Part shown: positions 1 through 6,855 of the stretch, in pieces
How the letters are laid out: every line of letters starts with the position of its first letter
How positions within the stretch are numbered: position 1 is the stretch's first letter
The notes under the pieces: model-generated
Databases searched by the model: none
What the model saw: the letters and a program-made list of their open reading frames with translations, nothing else
Told to the model about the DNA's origin: nothing
Position numbers and translations under genes: made by a program
Source: UBA1231 sp045652765
GTDB lineage: Bacteria; Bacillota_I; Bacilli_A; ML615J-28; CAG-313
Assembly: GCA_045652765.1 (NCBI GenBank)
Contig: JAZOLG010000022.1
Location: 1-9,553, forward strand
DNA: 9,553 bases
Reading direction: 5' to 3'

Positions 1-47
1 AATTACATATATTATATCATAATTGAAAATTTGTGTGGTAATTTTTA

Positions 48-79
48 ATGATAGTGTAGCTTTTTAGCTACACTATCAT
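48..79 (-). terminator. Terminator-like hairpin after the orphan operon
   Basis: A perfect 14-bp inverted repeat (48-61 with 66-79, four-base loop) lies about 10 bases past the stop of the 116-aa gene. On the minus strand only a weak T-rich tail follows, while the plus side has a better T run. It may therefore act as a bidirectional terminator or as an RNA 3'-end stabiliser. Nothing else is visible in positions 1-89. Confidence 0.65.
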
Positions 80-89
80 TTAATTTTAA

Positions 90-440
90 TTAAATAACTG
101 CATTGCATGTTACTTTCATTGTTTTAGTCATTCCAAATGAAATCTTATAATTAATAATATATTGAATTTTTATTTGATTTGAATTAATTTCACTTGTTTG
201 TACTAATTGAGCAATATTTCCACTTTCACCATTTAGTTTTTGTCTGTGACCAGAGCGATCAAAATAAAATCCTTCAATGCTTTTAATCTTATAACCTTTT
301 GGATTTTTAATCTTAAGTGATGTAATAAAACTAAAATATTTCTTTTTATTCATTATACCTTTTGTTACTAAGCCATGATGTCTCATAATATCTAAACTTA
401 CTAACATATTTTCATCTTTCATTATTACACTATTTGCCAT
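90..440 (-). CDS. Unrecognised 116-aa protein, second gene of orphan operon
   Basis: I do not recognise the family. The protein is basic, with no signal peptide or clear membrane segment. Residues from about 48 onward look beta-rich, with alternating hydrophobic and polar residues, for example in IKSIEGFYFD and NQIKIQYIINYKISF. The ATG lies two bases after the stop of the 328-aa gene. A strong AGGAGG (453-458) sits inside the last codons of that upstream gene, where it encodes Gly-Gly, about 12 bases before the ATG. This layout implies translational coupling and a joint role for the two products. It is followed by a hairpin at 48-79. The conserved look of the ribosome binding site and the tight packing make it a real gene; its function is unknown. 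Confidence 0.75.
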   Translation of the reverse strand: MANSVIMKDENMLVSLDIMRHHGLVTKGIMNKKKYFSFITSLKIKNPKGYKIKSIEGFYFDRSGHRQKLNGESGNIAQLVQTSEINSNQIKIQYIINYKISFGMTKTMKVTCNAVI

Positions 441-442
441 AT

Positions 443-1429
443 TTATAAATTTCCTCCTAATTGTATAGTTTTACTATCTATTGTGTTATAATAACTTTGT
501 TTGCTTTGTTTTGGGACCATTACAACTTTTGTCTTTTTAAATAATTTACCTTCAGTAACATAAGTTCTTTCATAAGTTGTATTGATTTGAGTTGTTTTGC
601 TGACTAATTGTAAGTCAACATTAAGTTCTATTTTACTAATATTGTTAAGTTCATTAAATTTAAGTGTTACAGGTATATCGACATTAGAGTTTGATTCTAA
701 TGAGATAGTTTTTTCTGCTAGGACACGTCCATTACCATTGTTATGTCTTATAATATATTTAACAAATTTATTAGCCTTTTTAGTTGATTCACAGGCTAAA
801 TTTACTTTAAATTTTACTTGTTTACTAAATTTATCAATTTCTGTAAAGTTTAATAAACTTACCTTTGTTTTTACATTTGAAAGCATTAAATACTGTTCAC
901 GAATGTTTTCACGAATTTGATCTTTTAAACATGGTTTTGATTTTGTTTTTGTTTTAGTTGTTGCATTATTTACATTATTAACATTAAGTTTCGCATTCTT
1001 TAAAACCGGCATATTTAATTCTGTTACTAAAGAATCACATAATTGATTATAAATCATTGTAATAATTTCAATGTCAACATCTTTTAATGCTTTTAATGTA
1101 TGTTTGTTGTTGTTACCATTCACATTAATATCTAAAGCAATTAGAACATTCTTAAGTGATGGTTTACCTAAAATACGATCAGTTAAATAATGAATACCTG
1201 TGATACAATTATTATTGTTTAGTTTTGGATATTCCATTATTTCTGAAACAATTAATGCAAGTTTAGTTATTAATACTTGCATGTTACTAATAAAAATTGT
1301 TTTGTAACCATTTTTGGCTTGTTCTTCTGTTGAAAGTTTGTAAGCCATGAATTCCTTTTGAACTAGATATTTATTTGCTATTGAACTTGCATTTTGTTTT
1401 AATGCCTTTTTCTCTTTTTTATTTGTCAT
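443..1429 (-). CDS. Unrecognised 328-aa protein, first gene of orphan operon
   Basis: No family recognised. Three regions can be seen. Residues 1-140 are mostly helical and start very lysine-rich (MTNKKEKKALKQ). Residues 149-165 are a low-complexity Asn/Thr/Lys linker. Residues about 185-305 are probably beta-rich, with alternating patterns such as VKFKVNLAC and KIELNVDLQLV. There is no signal peptide or convincing membrane helix, so a cytoplasmic location is expected. The ATG at 1429 is preceded by AAGAGG about nine bases upstream. The gene has its own promoter and structured leader (1436-1533) directly downstream of the terminator of the rnc transcript, and it is coupled to the 116-aa gene. 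In B. subtilis smc follows rnc here, so this operon is probably accessory. A phage-derived or element-borne origin is possible but not shown. Confidence 0.8.
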   Translation of the reverse strand: MTNKKEKKALKQNASSIANKYLVQKEFMAYKLSTEEQAKNGYKTIFISNMQVLITKLALIVSEIMEYPKLNNNNCITGIHYLTDRILGKPSLKNVLIALDINVNGNNNKHTLKALKDVDIEIITMIYNQLCDSLVTELNMPVLKNAKLNVNNVNNATTKTKTKSKPCLKDQIRENIREQYLMLSNVKTKVSLLNFTEIDKFSKQVKFKVNLACESTKKANKFVKYIIRHNNGNGRVLAEKTISLESNSNVDIPVTLKFNELNNISKIELNVDLQLVSKTTQINTTYERTYVTEGKLFKKTKVVMVPKQSKQSYYNTIDSKTIQLGGNL

Positions 1430-1449
1430 TTTAATTTACCTCTTTCTAT

Positions 1450-1464
1450 TTATGTGTGTGTATA
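1450..1464 (-). repeat. 15-bp direct repeat, copy 1
   Basis: TATACACACACATAA on the minus strand. It is identical to the copy at 1496-1510, 46 bp away, with the leader hairpin lying between them. It lies about 20 bases upstream of the start codon of the 328-aa gene. Confidence 0.8.
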
Positions 1465-1495
1465 TCATAAACCCCCCAGTTTATACTGGAGGTAA

Positions 1496-1510
1496 TTATG
1501 TGTGTGTATA
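1496..1510 (-). repeat. 15-bp direct repeat, copy 2, overlapping the -10 element
   Basis: Identical to the repeat at 1450-1464. Its first six bases (TATACA on the minus strand) are the proposed -10 element, so a protein bound here would compete with RNA polymerase. Confidence 0.8.
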
Positions 1511-1533
1511 CCAAAATACAATATTAAGAACAA
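1505..1533 (-). promoter_or_regulatory. Predicted sigma-A promoter of the orphan operon
   Basis: On the minus strand TTGTTC (1528-1533) and TATACA (1505-1510) are separated by exactly 17 bases. Transcription would start near 1498, giving a leader of about 69 bases. The -35 overlaps the T tract of the upstream terminator, so the operon starts where the rnc transcript ends. Confidence 0.5.
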
Positions 1534-1564
1534 AAAAAGATGGAAGTTTCCTTCCATCTTTTTT
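1532..1564 (-). terminator. Intrinsic terminator of the rnc transcript
   Basis: AAGATGGAAG (1537-1546) pairs perfectly with CTTCCATCTT (1551-1560) around a four-base loop, flanked by A and T runs. On the minus strand it is followed by seven Ts. It begins three bases beyond the stop codon of the rnc 3' fragment, which indicates that this is the ancestral end of rnc. Confidence 0.88.
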
Positions 1565-1697
1565 ATTTTTTAGCCATTTTTTCAAGAGCTGATGCAGCTA
1601 CTTGTTGCTTGGCATCTTTTTTTGATTTTCCAATACCTTGACCAAGTTTAATGCCATCAAGTAAAACACTCATTGTGAATGTTCTATCATGTGGTGG
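1562..1697 (-). pseudogene. Duplicated 3' fragment of rnc (last 44 codons)
   Basis: This 136-bp stretch matches 2302-2437, the end of the intact rnc, with seven mismatches. It encodes the C-terminal half of the RNase III double-stranded RNA-binding domain, from residue Pro183 to the stop. The 68 bases at 1630-1697 are identical in both copies. The mismatches all fall in the last part, and four of the six changed codons are silent. The other two are Ala to Val and Glu to Lys. Both copies therefore seem to have diverged as functional gene ends. The fragment has no start codon at its head: an in-frame TAA (1701-1703) lies one codon before the homology begins. The terminator at 1532-1564 adjoins it, so this copy is probably the original chromosomal 3' end, displaced by the insertion at 1698-2301. 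Confidence 0.9.
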
Positions 1698-2301
1698 AGA
1701 TTATATTATCAAGTTAACACAAGAAATAATTTATCTATATTTCAAAACAAATTCAGTAGAGTTAATAATAAACTGAAATTTTAAAACAAAATCATTATAA
1801 TTAGATCCTCTAGGTACTTCAAAAGTCATAACAAATTTTTCTGTAATATGAGCTGGACAATTTCTTGCAGTATCGAAATTATCGGGTGATAATAAATTTG
1901 TATGCTCATAAACTATGTTTCCTTTTTGTGCTGTTACATACGATGCATAAAAAGTGTCTTCTTTATTTCCAATATTTGTAGCATAAAAAGTAACTATAAA
2001 ATATGTTGATTCACTTGTATCGGAATATACATCGCGTTTTTCTATAGAATCGAGTTTTATCCTCCAATTAGAACATTCAACTTCGTCAGAAATATAATTT
2101 AAATTATCATTTTTTATTTCATCGTATTGACTATTATTGTTTTCATTAAGTGTATCATCTTCAATTGATTGGCCAAATAAAATATAACTCAAAACAATTA
2201 ATATTGTAGGTATAATCAAATAAAGTGACGCTTTATTAAATTTTTTCTTTTCATTATTTTCATTCATTCTATCACCGCAAAAATATGTTTCAACTAAATT
2301 G
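1698..2301. mobile_element. Probable insertion into the 3' end of rnc
   Basis: The segment lies between two 136-bp copies of the rnc 3' end in direct orientation, exactly 740 bp apart. The left edge is sharp: homology stops at 1697. The layout is what remains when a circle carrying an rnc 3' end recombines with the chromosome. The gene stays intact because the incoming end replaces the old one, and the old end is left downstream beside its terminator. No integrase is present and the insert holds one 178-codon gene, so it would be a remnant or a small passenger. A simple local duplication followed by gene capture is the alternative. Confidence 0.45.
1731..2267 (-). CDS. Membrane-anchored DUF4352-like protein
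   Basis: The 178-residue protein has a short charged cytoplasmic start, one hydrophobic segment at about residues 14-31 and a polar, Asn-rich spacer to about 60. A beta-rich extracytoplasmic domain covers about 60-178, with motifs such as YFIVTFYATNIGNKEDTFY and FVMTFEVP. This pattern is typical of DUF4352, an immunoglobulin-like domain found in surface proteins of Gram-positive bacteria. No lipobox cysteine follows the hydrophobic segment, so it is a type II membrane protein rather than a lipoprotein. Cys65 and Cys137 could form a disulfide. GGTGATAG precedes the ATG. The gene follows rnc by 35 bases with no terminator between, so it is probably read through from recG-rnc. It is the only cargo between the two rnc 3' copies. 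Function unknown. Confidence 0.75.
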   Translation of the reverse strand: MNENNEKKKFNKASLYLIIPTILIVLSYILFGQSIEDDTLNENNNSQYDEIKNDNLNYISDEVECSNWRIKLDSIEKRDVYSDTSESTYFIVTFYATNIGNKEDTFYASYVTAQKGNIVYEHTNLLSPDNFDTARNCPAHITEKFVMTFEVPRGSNYNDFVLKFQFIINSTEFVLKYR

Positions 2302-2437
2302 TTTATTTTTTGGCCATTTTTTCAAGAGCCGATGCAGCTGCTTGTTGTTCTGCATCTTTTTTTGATTTACCAATACCTTGACCAAGTTTAATGCCATCAA
2401 GTAAAACACTCATTGTGAATGTTCTATCATGTGGTGG
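2302..2437 (-). repeat. 3' end of intact rnc, partner of the repeat at 1562-1697
   Basis: Direct repeat of 136 bp, with 129 identities to the copy 740 bp downstream. It supplies the last 44 codons of the working rnc gene. If insertion occurred, this copy is wholly or partly of foreign origin, with the crossover inside the identical stretch 2370-2437. Confidence 0.9.
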
Positions 2438-2983
2438 TCCTTCAACATTGTCTAAACGATATTGAAGAATTGATCTACTTTCAGCTTGAATATATTCTTG
2501 TAGATGACTTTTATAGTCAACAAATGGTTTTACAATATCTTTACCAATATGTGGGAAAACCACATCTTCTAAAATTAATCTGACCTTTTCAAGTCCTGCT
2601 TCTAAATAAACTGCTCCTAAAAATGCTTCAAATGCATCATTTAGTACTGCAGGTCTTGTTCTTCCACCAGATTGTTCTTCACCATGTCCTAAATATAAAA
2701 CATCACCTATACCAAGTTCTTTAGCATATTCATAGTTAGCATCTTCACAAACATAGGTTGCGCGAAGTTTAGTCATTTTACCCTCAGGTAAATCTGGATT
2801 ATTTTTAAAGATGTATTCAGCGACTAAAAGTCCAAGCACAGCATCACCTAAATATTCTAATCGCTCATTACTTTTCAAACTATGTTCATTGGCGTATGAC
2901 GAATGAGTTAATGCTTCTTTCACGAGATTTAGATTTTTAACTTTAATATCATACTTTTGTAATAATTCTTGAAGTTTAGTCAC
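2303..2983 (-). CDS. rnc: Ribonuclease III
   Basis: The enzyme cleaves double-stranded RNA in rRNA precursors and structured mRNAs. The 226-residue protein has the full bacterial layout. The catalytic domain carries the signature NERLEYLGDAVL (39-50), and acidic residues Glu40, Glu43, Asp47, Asp116 and Glu119 match the E. coli metal-binding set with a shift of two. The second conserved helix is NDAFEAFLGAVYLEAG (115-130). The double-stranded RNA-binding domain spans about 156-225 and ends in the Gly-Lys-Ser-Lys-Lys-Asp-Ala motif. The start is GTG, with AAAGGA about nine bases upstream. It begins 15 bases after the recG stop, so the two are co-transcribed. Its last 44 codons are duplicated downstream (1562-1697). 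In B. subtilis several fatty acid synthesis genes lie between recG and rnc, and these are absent here. Confidence 0.97.
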   Translation of the reverse strand: MTKLQELLQKYDIKVKNLNLVKEALTHSSYANEHSLKSNERLEYLGDAVLGLLVAEYIFKNNPDLPEGKMTKLRATYVCEDANYEYAKELGIGDVLYLGHGEEQSGGRTRPAVLNDAFEAFLGAVYLEAGLEKVRLILEDVVFPHIGKDIVKPFVDYKSHLQEYIQAESRSILQYRLDNVEGPPHDRTFTMSVLLDGIKLGQGIGKSKKDAEQQAAASALEKMAKK

Positions 2984-2998
2984 TTTTTCACATCCTTT

Positions 2999-5032
2999 CT
3001 AGTCAATTTCTTCTTGTTTTTTATTATAATTTGTTACTGCATGTTTATACAGTGTTTCAAATTCTTTTGATTCAAAGAATTCTTTTGATTTAATTATTTC
3101 TTCCGAATCTTCATTAGCTTTTAAAAGAACTTCATTATCACTTCTAAGATCTGCAAATTTAAAATTCATAGAACCTGATTGTTTTTCACCAAAGAATTCT
3201 CCAGGGCCTCTATTCATTAAATCGTATTCAGCAAGTTGGAAACCGTCAGTTGTATTTTCTAACATTTGAAGACGTTTTTCTGAATTTTCCGTTTTCTTTT
3301 CCGCAATCAAGAAACAATATGGTTGATAAATACTACGCATTACACGACCTCTTAATTGGTGAAGTGTCGCAACACCAAAACGTTCTGCGCCTAACACTAA
3401 GATTGTTGTTGCATTTTGTACGTTTACACCTACTTCAATAACTGAAGTCGCAACTAGTATATCAATCTTTTTATCTAAGAAATTTTTCATAACTTCTTCT
3501 TTTTCCGGTGCTTTTAGTCTACCATGAATTAATCCAATAGTTGCTTTTCCTTCAAAGTATTTAACCATGTTTTCATAAATTTCAGTTGCATTTGCTGTAT
3601 CTAGTACTTCGGATTCATTAATTAAAGGTGTTACAACATAAATTTGTCTACCATCTTTAATTTCTTTTTTTATATGATCCATTACTTTACGTTTATCTTT
3701 TTGTTCAACGTATTTAGTAATTACTGGTTTTCGATTTTTTGGCATTTCTTTAATAATCGAAATATCCATATCACCATATGCAGATATTGAAAGAGTTCTT
3801 GGAATTGGTGTTGCACTCATCTTTAAATAGTTAACATCATTTCCTTTATTTCTAATTAATACTCTTTGACGAACACCAAAACGATGCTCTTCATCCGCAA
3901 TTACTATTCCTAACTTTTCATATTCAACATCTTTTTGGAATAGGGCATGTGTTCCAATTATAACATTAATCGTTCCATTTTGTAAACCATCTAGAATAAT
4001 TTTTCTTTGTTTTTGTGGTGTCGAACCAGTTAATAGTGCTATATTTAAGTTATATGGTTTTAATATGTCTGTAATTGTATCAAAATGTTGATTAGAAAGA
4101 ATTTCTGTTGGACACATTAATGCCGCTTGATAACCACCACTAACAACAGCTAAAATAGCCATAATCGCCACAATTGTTTTACCGCTTCCAACTTCTCCTT
4201 GAAGCAAACGGTTCATTACATATGATGATTTCAAATCTTTCAAAATATCATTAATTACTTGTTTTTGGTCATTAGTTAATTCATATGGTAACTTGCATTC
4301 TAAATCTTTTAATAATTCTTCTTTATATTCAATAATCGGCGAAGTATTTGAGTTTTCTCTCATATAATGTAAATACTTCATAGATACTTGATATTTAAGA
4401 AGTTCTTCATATTTTAGACGATCAAGACCAATTTTTATTTGTTCTAAATTTTCAGGGACATGTAAATATTTAGTTGCTGTTTTAAGACTAACAAGATTGT
4501 GTTTTTGAAGATATTTTTCTGGTAAAGTTTCTTCAATAAATTCACCATATCTTCTAAAACATTTATCCATTATTTCAAGATATTTTGATTCACTTATATC
4601 TTTATTTTTATAAATTGGTACAATTTCACGATTAATCTCATCACAAAGAATTAATTCACTTATCGTAAAATTATTAAGTGATTTCATAAATTTACCACTT
4701 GCTTTAATAACTGTACCATAGTCTAATTTATTCTTTAAGAATACACGATTAAAAATAGTTGCTTTAACAATTTGTCCTTCAACATCAAGTAAAAAATTTA
4801 AAGCTGTTAACTTTGATTTTAAGTAACTAACAGTAATTTTACTAGCAATACTTCCTTCTAAAACAATCGGAGTTTCTAATTTAGCTTCTTTTATACTTGA
4901 AACATGATAGTTTTCATATCGCGTCGGAAAATCATTAAATAAATCGTTAATTGTTTCTATACCATTTTTTTTAAATGCCGTCTTCGTACGAGCTACAATG
5001 AATTCGGCTTGATCTAGTAATATTGTTTTCAT
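2999..5032 (-). CDS. recG: ATP-dependent DNA helicase RecG
   Basis: RecG remodels stalled replication forks and branched recombination intermediates. The 677 residues are close to the family's usual length. The N-terminal wedge (OB-fold) covers roughly 50-135. The helicase core has Walker A GEVGSGKT (279-286), the Walker B box DEEH (380-383, usually DEQH in RecG), SATPIPRT (406-413) and QLRGRVMRS (559-567). The C-terminal TRG region is recognisable as NRGPGEFFGEKQSG (607-620). The motif VI residue at 565 is Met where SF2 helicases nearly always have Gly (GRVGR), an odd change in an otherwise intact protein. GAGGG lies just upstream of the ATG and the stop is TAG. The gene is 48 bases after fakA, separated by the hairpin 5052-5080, and 15 bases before rnc. 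Confidence 0.97.
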   Translation of the reverse strand: MKTILLDQAEFIVARTKTAFKKNGIETINDLFNDFPTRYENYHVSSIKEAKLETPIVLEGSIASKITVSYLKSKLTALNFLLDVEGQIVKATIFNRVFLKNKLDYGTVIKASGKFMKSLNNFTISELILCDEINREIVPIYKNKDISESKYLEIMDKCFRRYGEFIEETLPEKYLQKHNLVSLKTATKYLHVPENLEQIKIGLDRLKYEELLKYQVSMKYLHYMRENSNTSPIIEYKEELLKDLECKLPYELTNDQKQVINDILKDLKSSYVMNRLLQGEVGSGKTIVAIMAILAVVSGGYQAALMCPTEILSNQHFDTITDILKPYNLNIALLTGSTPQKQRKIILDGLQNGTINVIIGTHALFQKDVEYEKLGIVIADEEHRFGVRQRVLIRNKGNDVNYLKMSATPIPRTLSISAYGDMDISIIKEMPKNRKPVITKYVEQKDKRKVMDHIKKEIKDGRQIYVVTPLINESEVLDTANATEIYENMVKYFEGKATIGLIHGRLKAPEKEEVMKNFLDKKIDILVATSVIEVGVNVQNATTILVLGAERFGVATLHQLRGRVMRSIYQPYCFLIAEKKTENSEKRLQMLENTTDGFQLAEYDLMNRGPGEFFGEKQSGSMNFKFADLRSDNEVLLKANEDSEEIIKSKEFFESKEFETLYKHAVTNYNKKQEEID

Positions 5033-5051
5033 ATGTCCCTCATTACAAATT

Positions 5052-5080
5052 AAGAAGTGAAGTATAAAACTTCACTTCTT
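5052..5080 (-). terminator. Hairpin between fakA and recG
   Basis: AAGAAGTGAAGT (5052-5063) pairs perfectly with ACTTCACTTCTT (5069-5080) around a five-base loop, directly after the fakA stop. The T tract on the minus side is short and broken (TTAATTTG), and no promoter is evident in the 19 bases before recG. Partial termination or transcript processing therefore seems likelier than a full stop. Confidence 0.7.
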
Positions 5081-6754
5081 TTATTCTATTGATAAAATAA
5101 AACTGTAAACGTCTTGACTTCCATCTACAACATCTGTTTCGATGTCTGGATAAGATTCACTAATAAATTCTACAACTGCTTCAACTTCTTCGTCAGTTGC
5201 TTCTTTCCCTCTAATAATTGTAATAATTTCTTTTTCAGATAAATCTGTACTGTTTAACATTATTTTAACAGTTTCAACTTTATCTTGTGTACTTGCGATC
5301 ATTTTTTTATTTACTATACCGATATAATCGCCTTTTTTAATATCAATACCATCGATGTTAGCATCACGAATTGAATAAGTAACTTCTCCAGTTGTAACAT
5401 TAGAAATTACATCTTCAAGTTCATTTACAATTTCTTCAACATCATCCATAGATGAATCATACATTGTAAGAGCTGAGTAACCTTGTGCAAGTGATTTTGA
5501 GTTTACAACAACAACATTTGCTTTGTCGTAATATTTTCCAGCTTGTTTTGCAGCCATAACAATATTTCCATTATTTGGGAATACTAAGATATTTTCTGCA
5601 TTTAAGCTATCAAATGCTTTTACAAAATCTTCAGCTGATGGATTCATTGTTTGACCACCAGATACAACATAATCAACACCCATTGATTTAAATAAGTTTA
5701 CAAGTCCATCACCAGAAGCAACAGCTACAACTGCAATCTTTTTCTTTTCAAGATTTGCACGCATTTCTACACATTGTTCACAATCACATTGTTCTTCTTG
5801 TGCATTTGCTTCAGTATGTTGTACTGACATATTTTCAATCTTTAATGTTAAGAATTCACCATATTGTTGTCCAATTCCAAGAACTACACCAGGTGTTTTA
5901 GTATGTACGTGAACTTTAACAATATCTTCATCTTTAATACATACAATTGAATCACCAAGTTTTTCTAATTGTTCAATAATTACTTTTTCATCGAATTTCG
6001 CAATATCAACTTTTTTATGTTGAAGTTGTAAAATAAATTCAGTACAATAACCAAATGTTAATTCACTATGTGCATTAAATGATCCACGGTGAACTGTAGC
6101 AGTTTGAACTTTTTCAGTATCAATTCTTTCTAAAATTTCACCATTAATAGCTTTTTGCATACCTTCAACAACTTTTATAAATCCAGCAGCTCCACTGTCA
6201 ACTACACCAGCATCTTTTAATACTGGTAAAAGTTCTGGAGTTCTTTCTAAAGAAGCGTAAGCTTCTTCCATATAATATTTAAAGAAATCATCAATTGTTG
6301 ATTTTTTGCTAACTTTTTTATTTACATAATCACATGCTTCTCTGGCAACTGTAAGGATTGTTCCTTCTACTGGTTTCATAACAGCTTTATAAGCTTGTTC
6401 AACACCAGCTTTAAAGGCTTTCGCAAGTTCTTTTGCGCCGACTTCATCAAAACCTGATAGACCTTTATAAATACCTCTAAAAAGTTGTGATAAAATAACG
6501 CCTGAGTTACCACGAGCACCCATTAACATTCCACGTGAGAATTTTTTTGACATTTCATAGATAGATAAGCCAGATTCATTTTCAATCGCTTGAACACCTG
6601 CTTCAATTGTCATACTCATATTTGTTCCAGTGTCACCATCAGGTACAGGGAACACGTTAAGTGCATCAATTTCTTTATAAGCATTTCTTAATGAGACAGC
6701 ACCATTTATTACAATTACTTTATACAAATCCCCATTGATTTTAATTGTATTCAT
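5081..6754 (-). CDS. fakA: Fatty acid kinase ATP-binding subunit FakA (DhaL/DAK2 domain, YloV family)
   Basis: FakA phosphorylates fatty acids bound to FakB (DegV family) partners and feeds exogenous fatty acids into phospholipid synthesis. The 557 residues show three parts. The DhaL-like kinase domain (about 1-200) has the Mg-ATP loop NVFPVPDGDTGTN (33-45, with Asp39 and Asp41), GARGNSGVILSQLFRG (79-94) and DSGAAGF (186-192). The middle domain has Cys237, His282 and His284 (KVHVHT), the pattern of the zinc site described for S. aureus FakA. The C-terminal domain (about 338-557) resembles the FakB-binding part. A cysteine cluster CDCEQC (323-328) in the linker is unusual. AGGAGG precedes the ATG, and a strong promoter lies at 6779-6807. 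The usual upstream neighbour yloU (Asp23 family) is missing. No fakB is in the window. Fatty acid uptake would fit a lineage that has lost the fab genes from this locus. Confidence 0.92.
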   Translation of the reverse strand: MNTIKINGDLYKVIVINGAVSLRNAYKEIDALNVFPVPDGDTGTNMSMTIEAGVQAIENESGLSIYEMSKKFSRGMLMGARGNSGVILSQLFRGIYKGLSGFDEVGAKELAKAFKAGVEQAYKAVMKPVEGTILTVAREACDYVNKKVSKKSTIDDFFKYYMEEAYASLERTPELLPVLKDAGVVDSGAAGFIKVVEGMQKAINGEILERIDTEKVQTATVHRGSFNAHSELTFGYCTEFILQLQHKKVDIAKFDEKVIIEQLEKLGDSIVCIKDEDIVKVHVHTKTPGVVLGIGQQYGEFLTLKIENMSVQHTEANAQEEQCDCEQCVEMRANLEKKKIAVVAVASGDGLVNLFKSMGVDYVVSGGQTMNPSAEDFVKAFDSLNAENILVFPNNGNIVMAAKQAGKYYDKANVVVVNSKSLAQGYSALTMYDSSMDDVEEIVNELEDVISNVTTGEVTYSIRDANIDGIDIKKGDYIGIVNKKMIASTQDKVETVKIMLNSTDLSEKEIITIIRGKEATDEEVEAVVEFISESYPDIETDVVDGSQDVYSFILSIE

Positions 6755-6778
6755 AGATTACCTCCTAAATGACAATAT

Positions 6779-6807
6779 ATAATACCATATTTTTATGATT
6801 TTTGCAA
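6779..6807 (-). promoter_or_regulatory. Sigma-A promoter of fakA
   Basis: On the minus strand TTGCAA (6802-6807) and TATTAT (6779-6784) are 17 bases apart, with an extended -10 TG one base before TATTAT. The start point falls about 20 bases before the AGGAGG site of fakA. It probably drives fakA-recG-rnc. Confidence 0.85.
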
Positions 6808-6855
6808 GTGATTAAGTCATAGCCACCTTTCTATTAAACATTTTTTGTTAATTTC

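Larger units (their letters stand above)
1436..1510 (-). promoter_or_regulatory. Structured leader: hairpin, RBS-complementary segment and 15-bp repeats
   Basis: On the minus strand the leader contains CCTCCAGT-ATAA-ACTGGGGG (1473-1492), an 8-bp hairpin. Its only non-Watson-Crick pair is a U-G that is allowed in minus-strand RNA but would be C-A in plus-strand RNA. The segment TTACCTC (1489-1495), which overlaps the hairpin's 5' arm, is exactly complementary to GAGGTAA at the ribosome binding site (1436-1442). The two pairings exclude one another, so the leader could switch translation. Two identical 15-bp direct repeats (1450-1464 and 1496-1510, TATACACACACATAA on the minus strand) flank the hairpin and could be protein binding sites. 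The regulatory role is inferred. Confidence 0.5.

Noticed and set aside
597..920. Open frame of 107 codons on the plus strand
   Set aside because: It lies wholly antisense to the 328-aa gene, has no ribosome binding site and reads as low-complexity Leu/Ser; a shadow of the real frame.
1450..1510. CRISPR-like repeat-spacer unit
   Set aside because: Only two 15-bp copies of a TG/CA-rich sequence, with a hairpin between them; no array and no cas genes. A regulatory repeat explains it better.
1698..1730. Recombinase core site or terminal inverted repeats at the insert edge
   Set aside because: No inverted repeats or target-site duplication could be seen at either edge beyond the rnc homology itself.
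3250..3441. Open frame of 63 codons on the plus strand
   Set aside because: It is antisense to the conserved helicase domain of recG, which explains the sequence fully.
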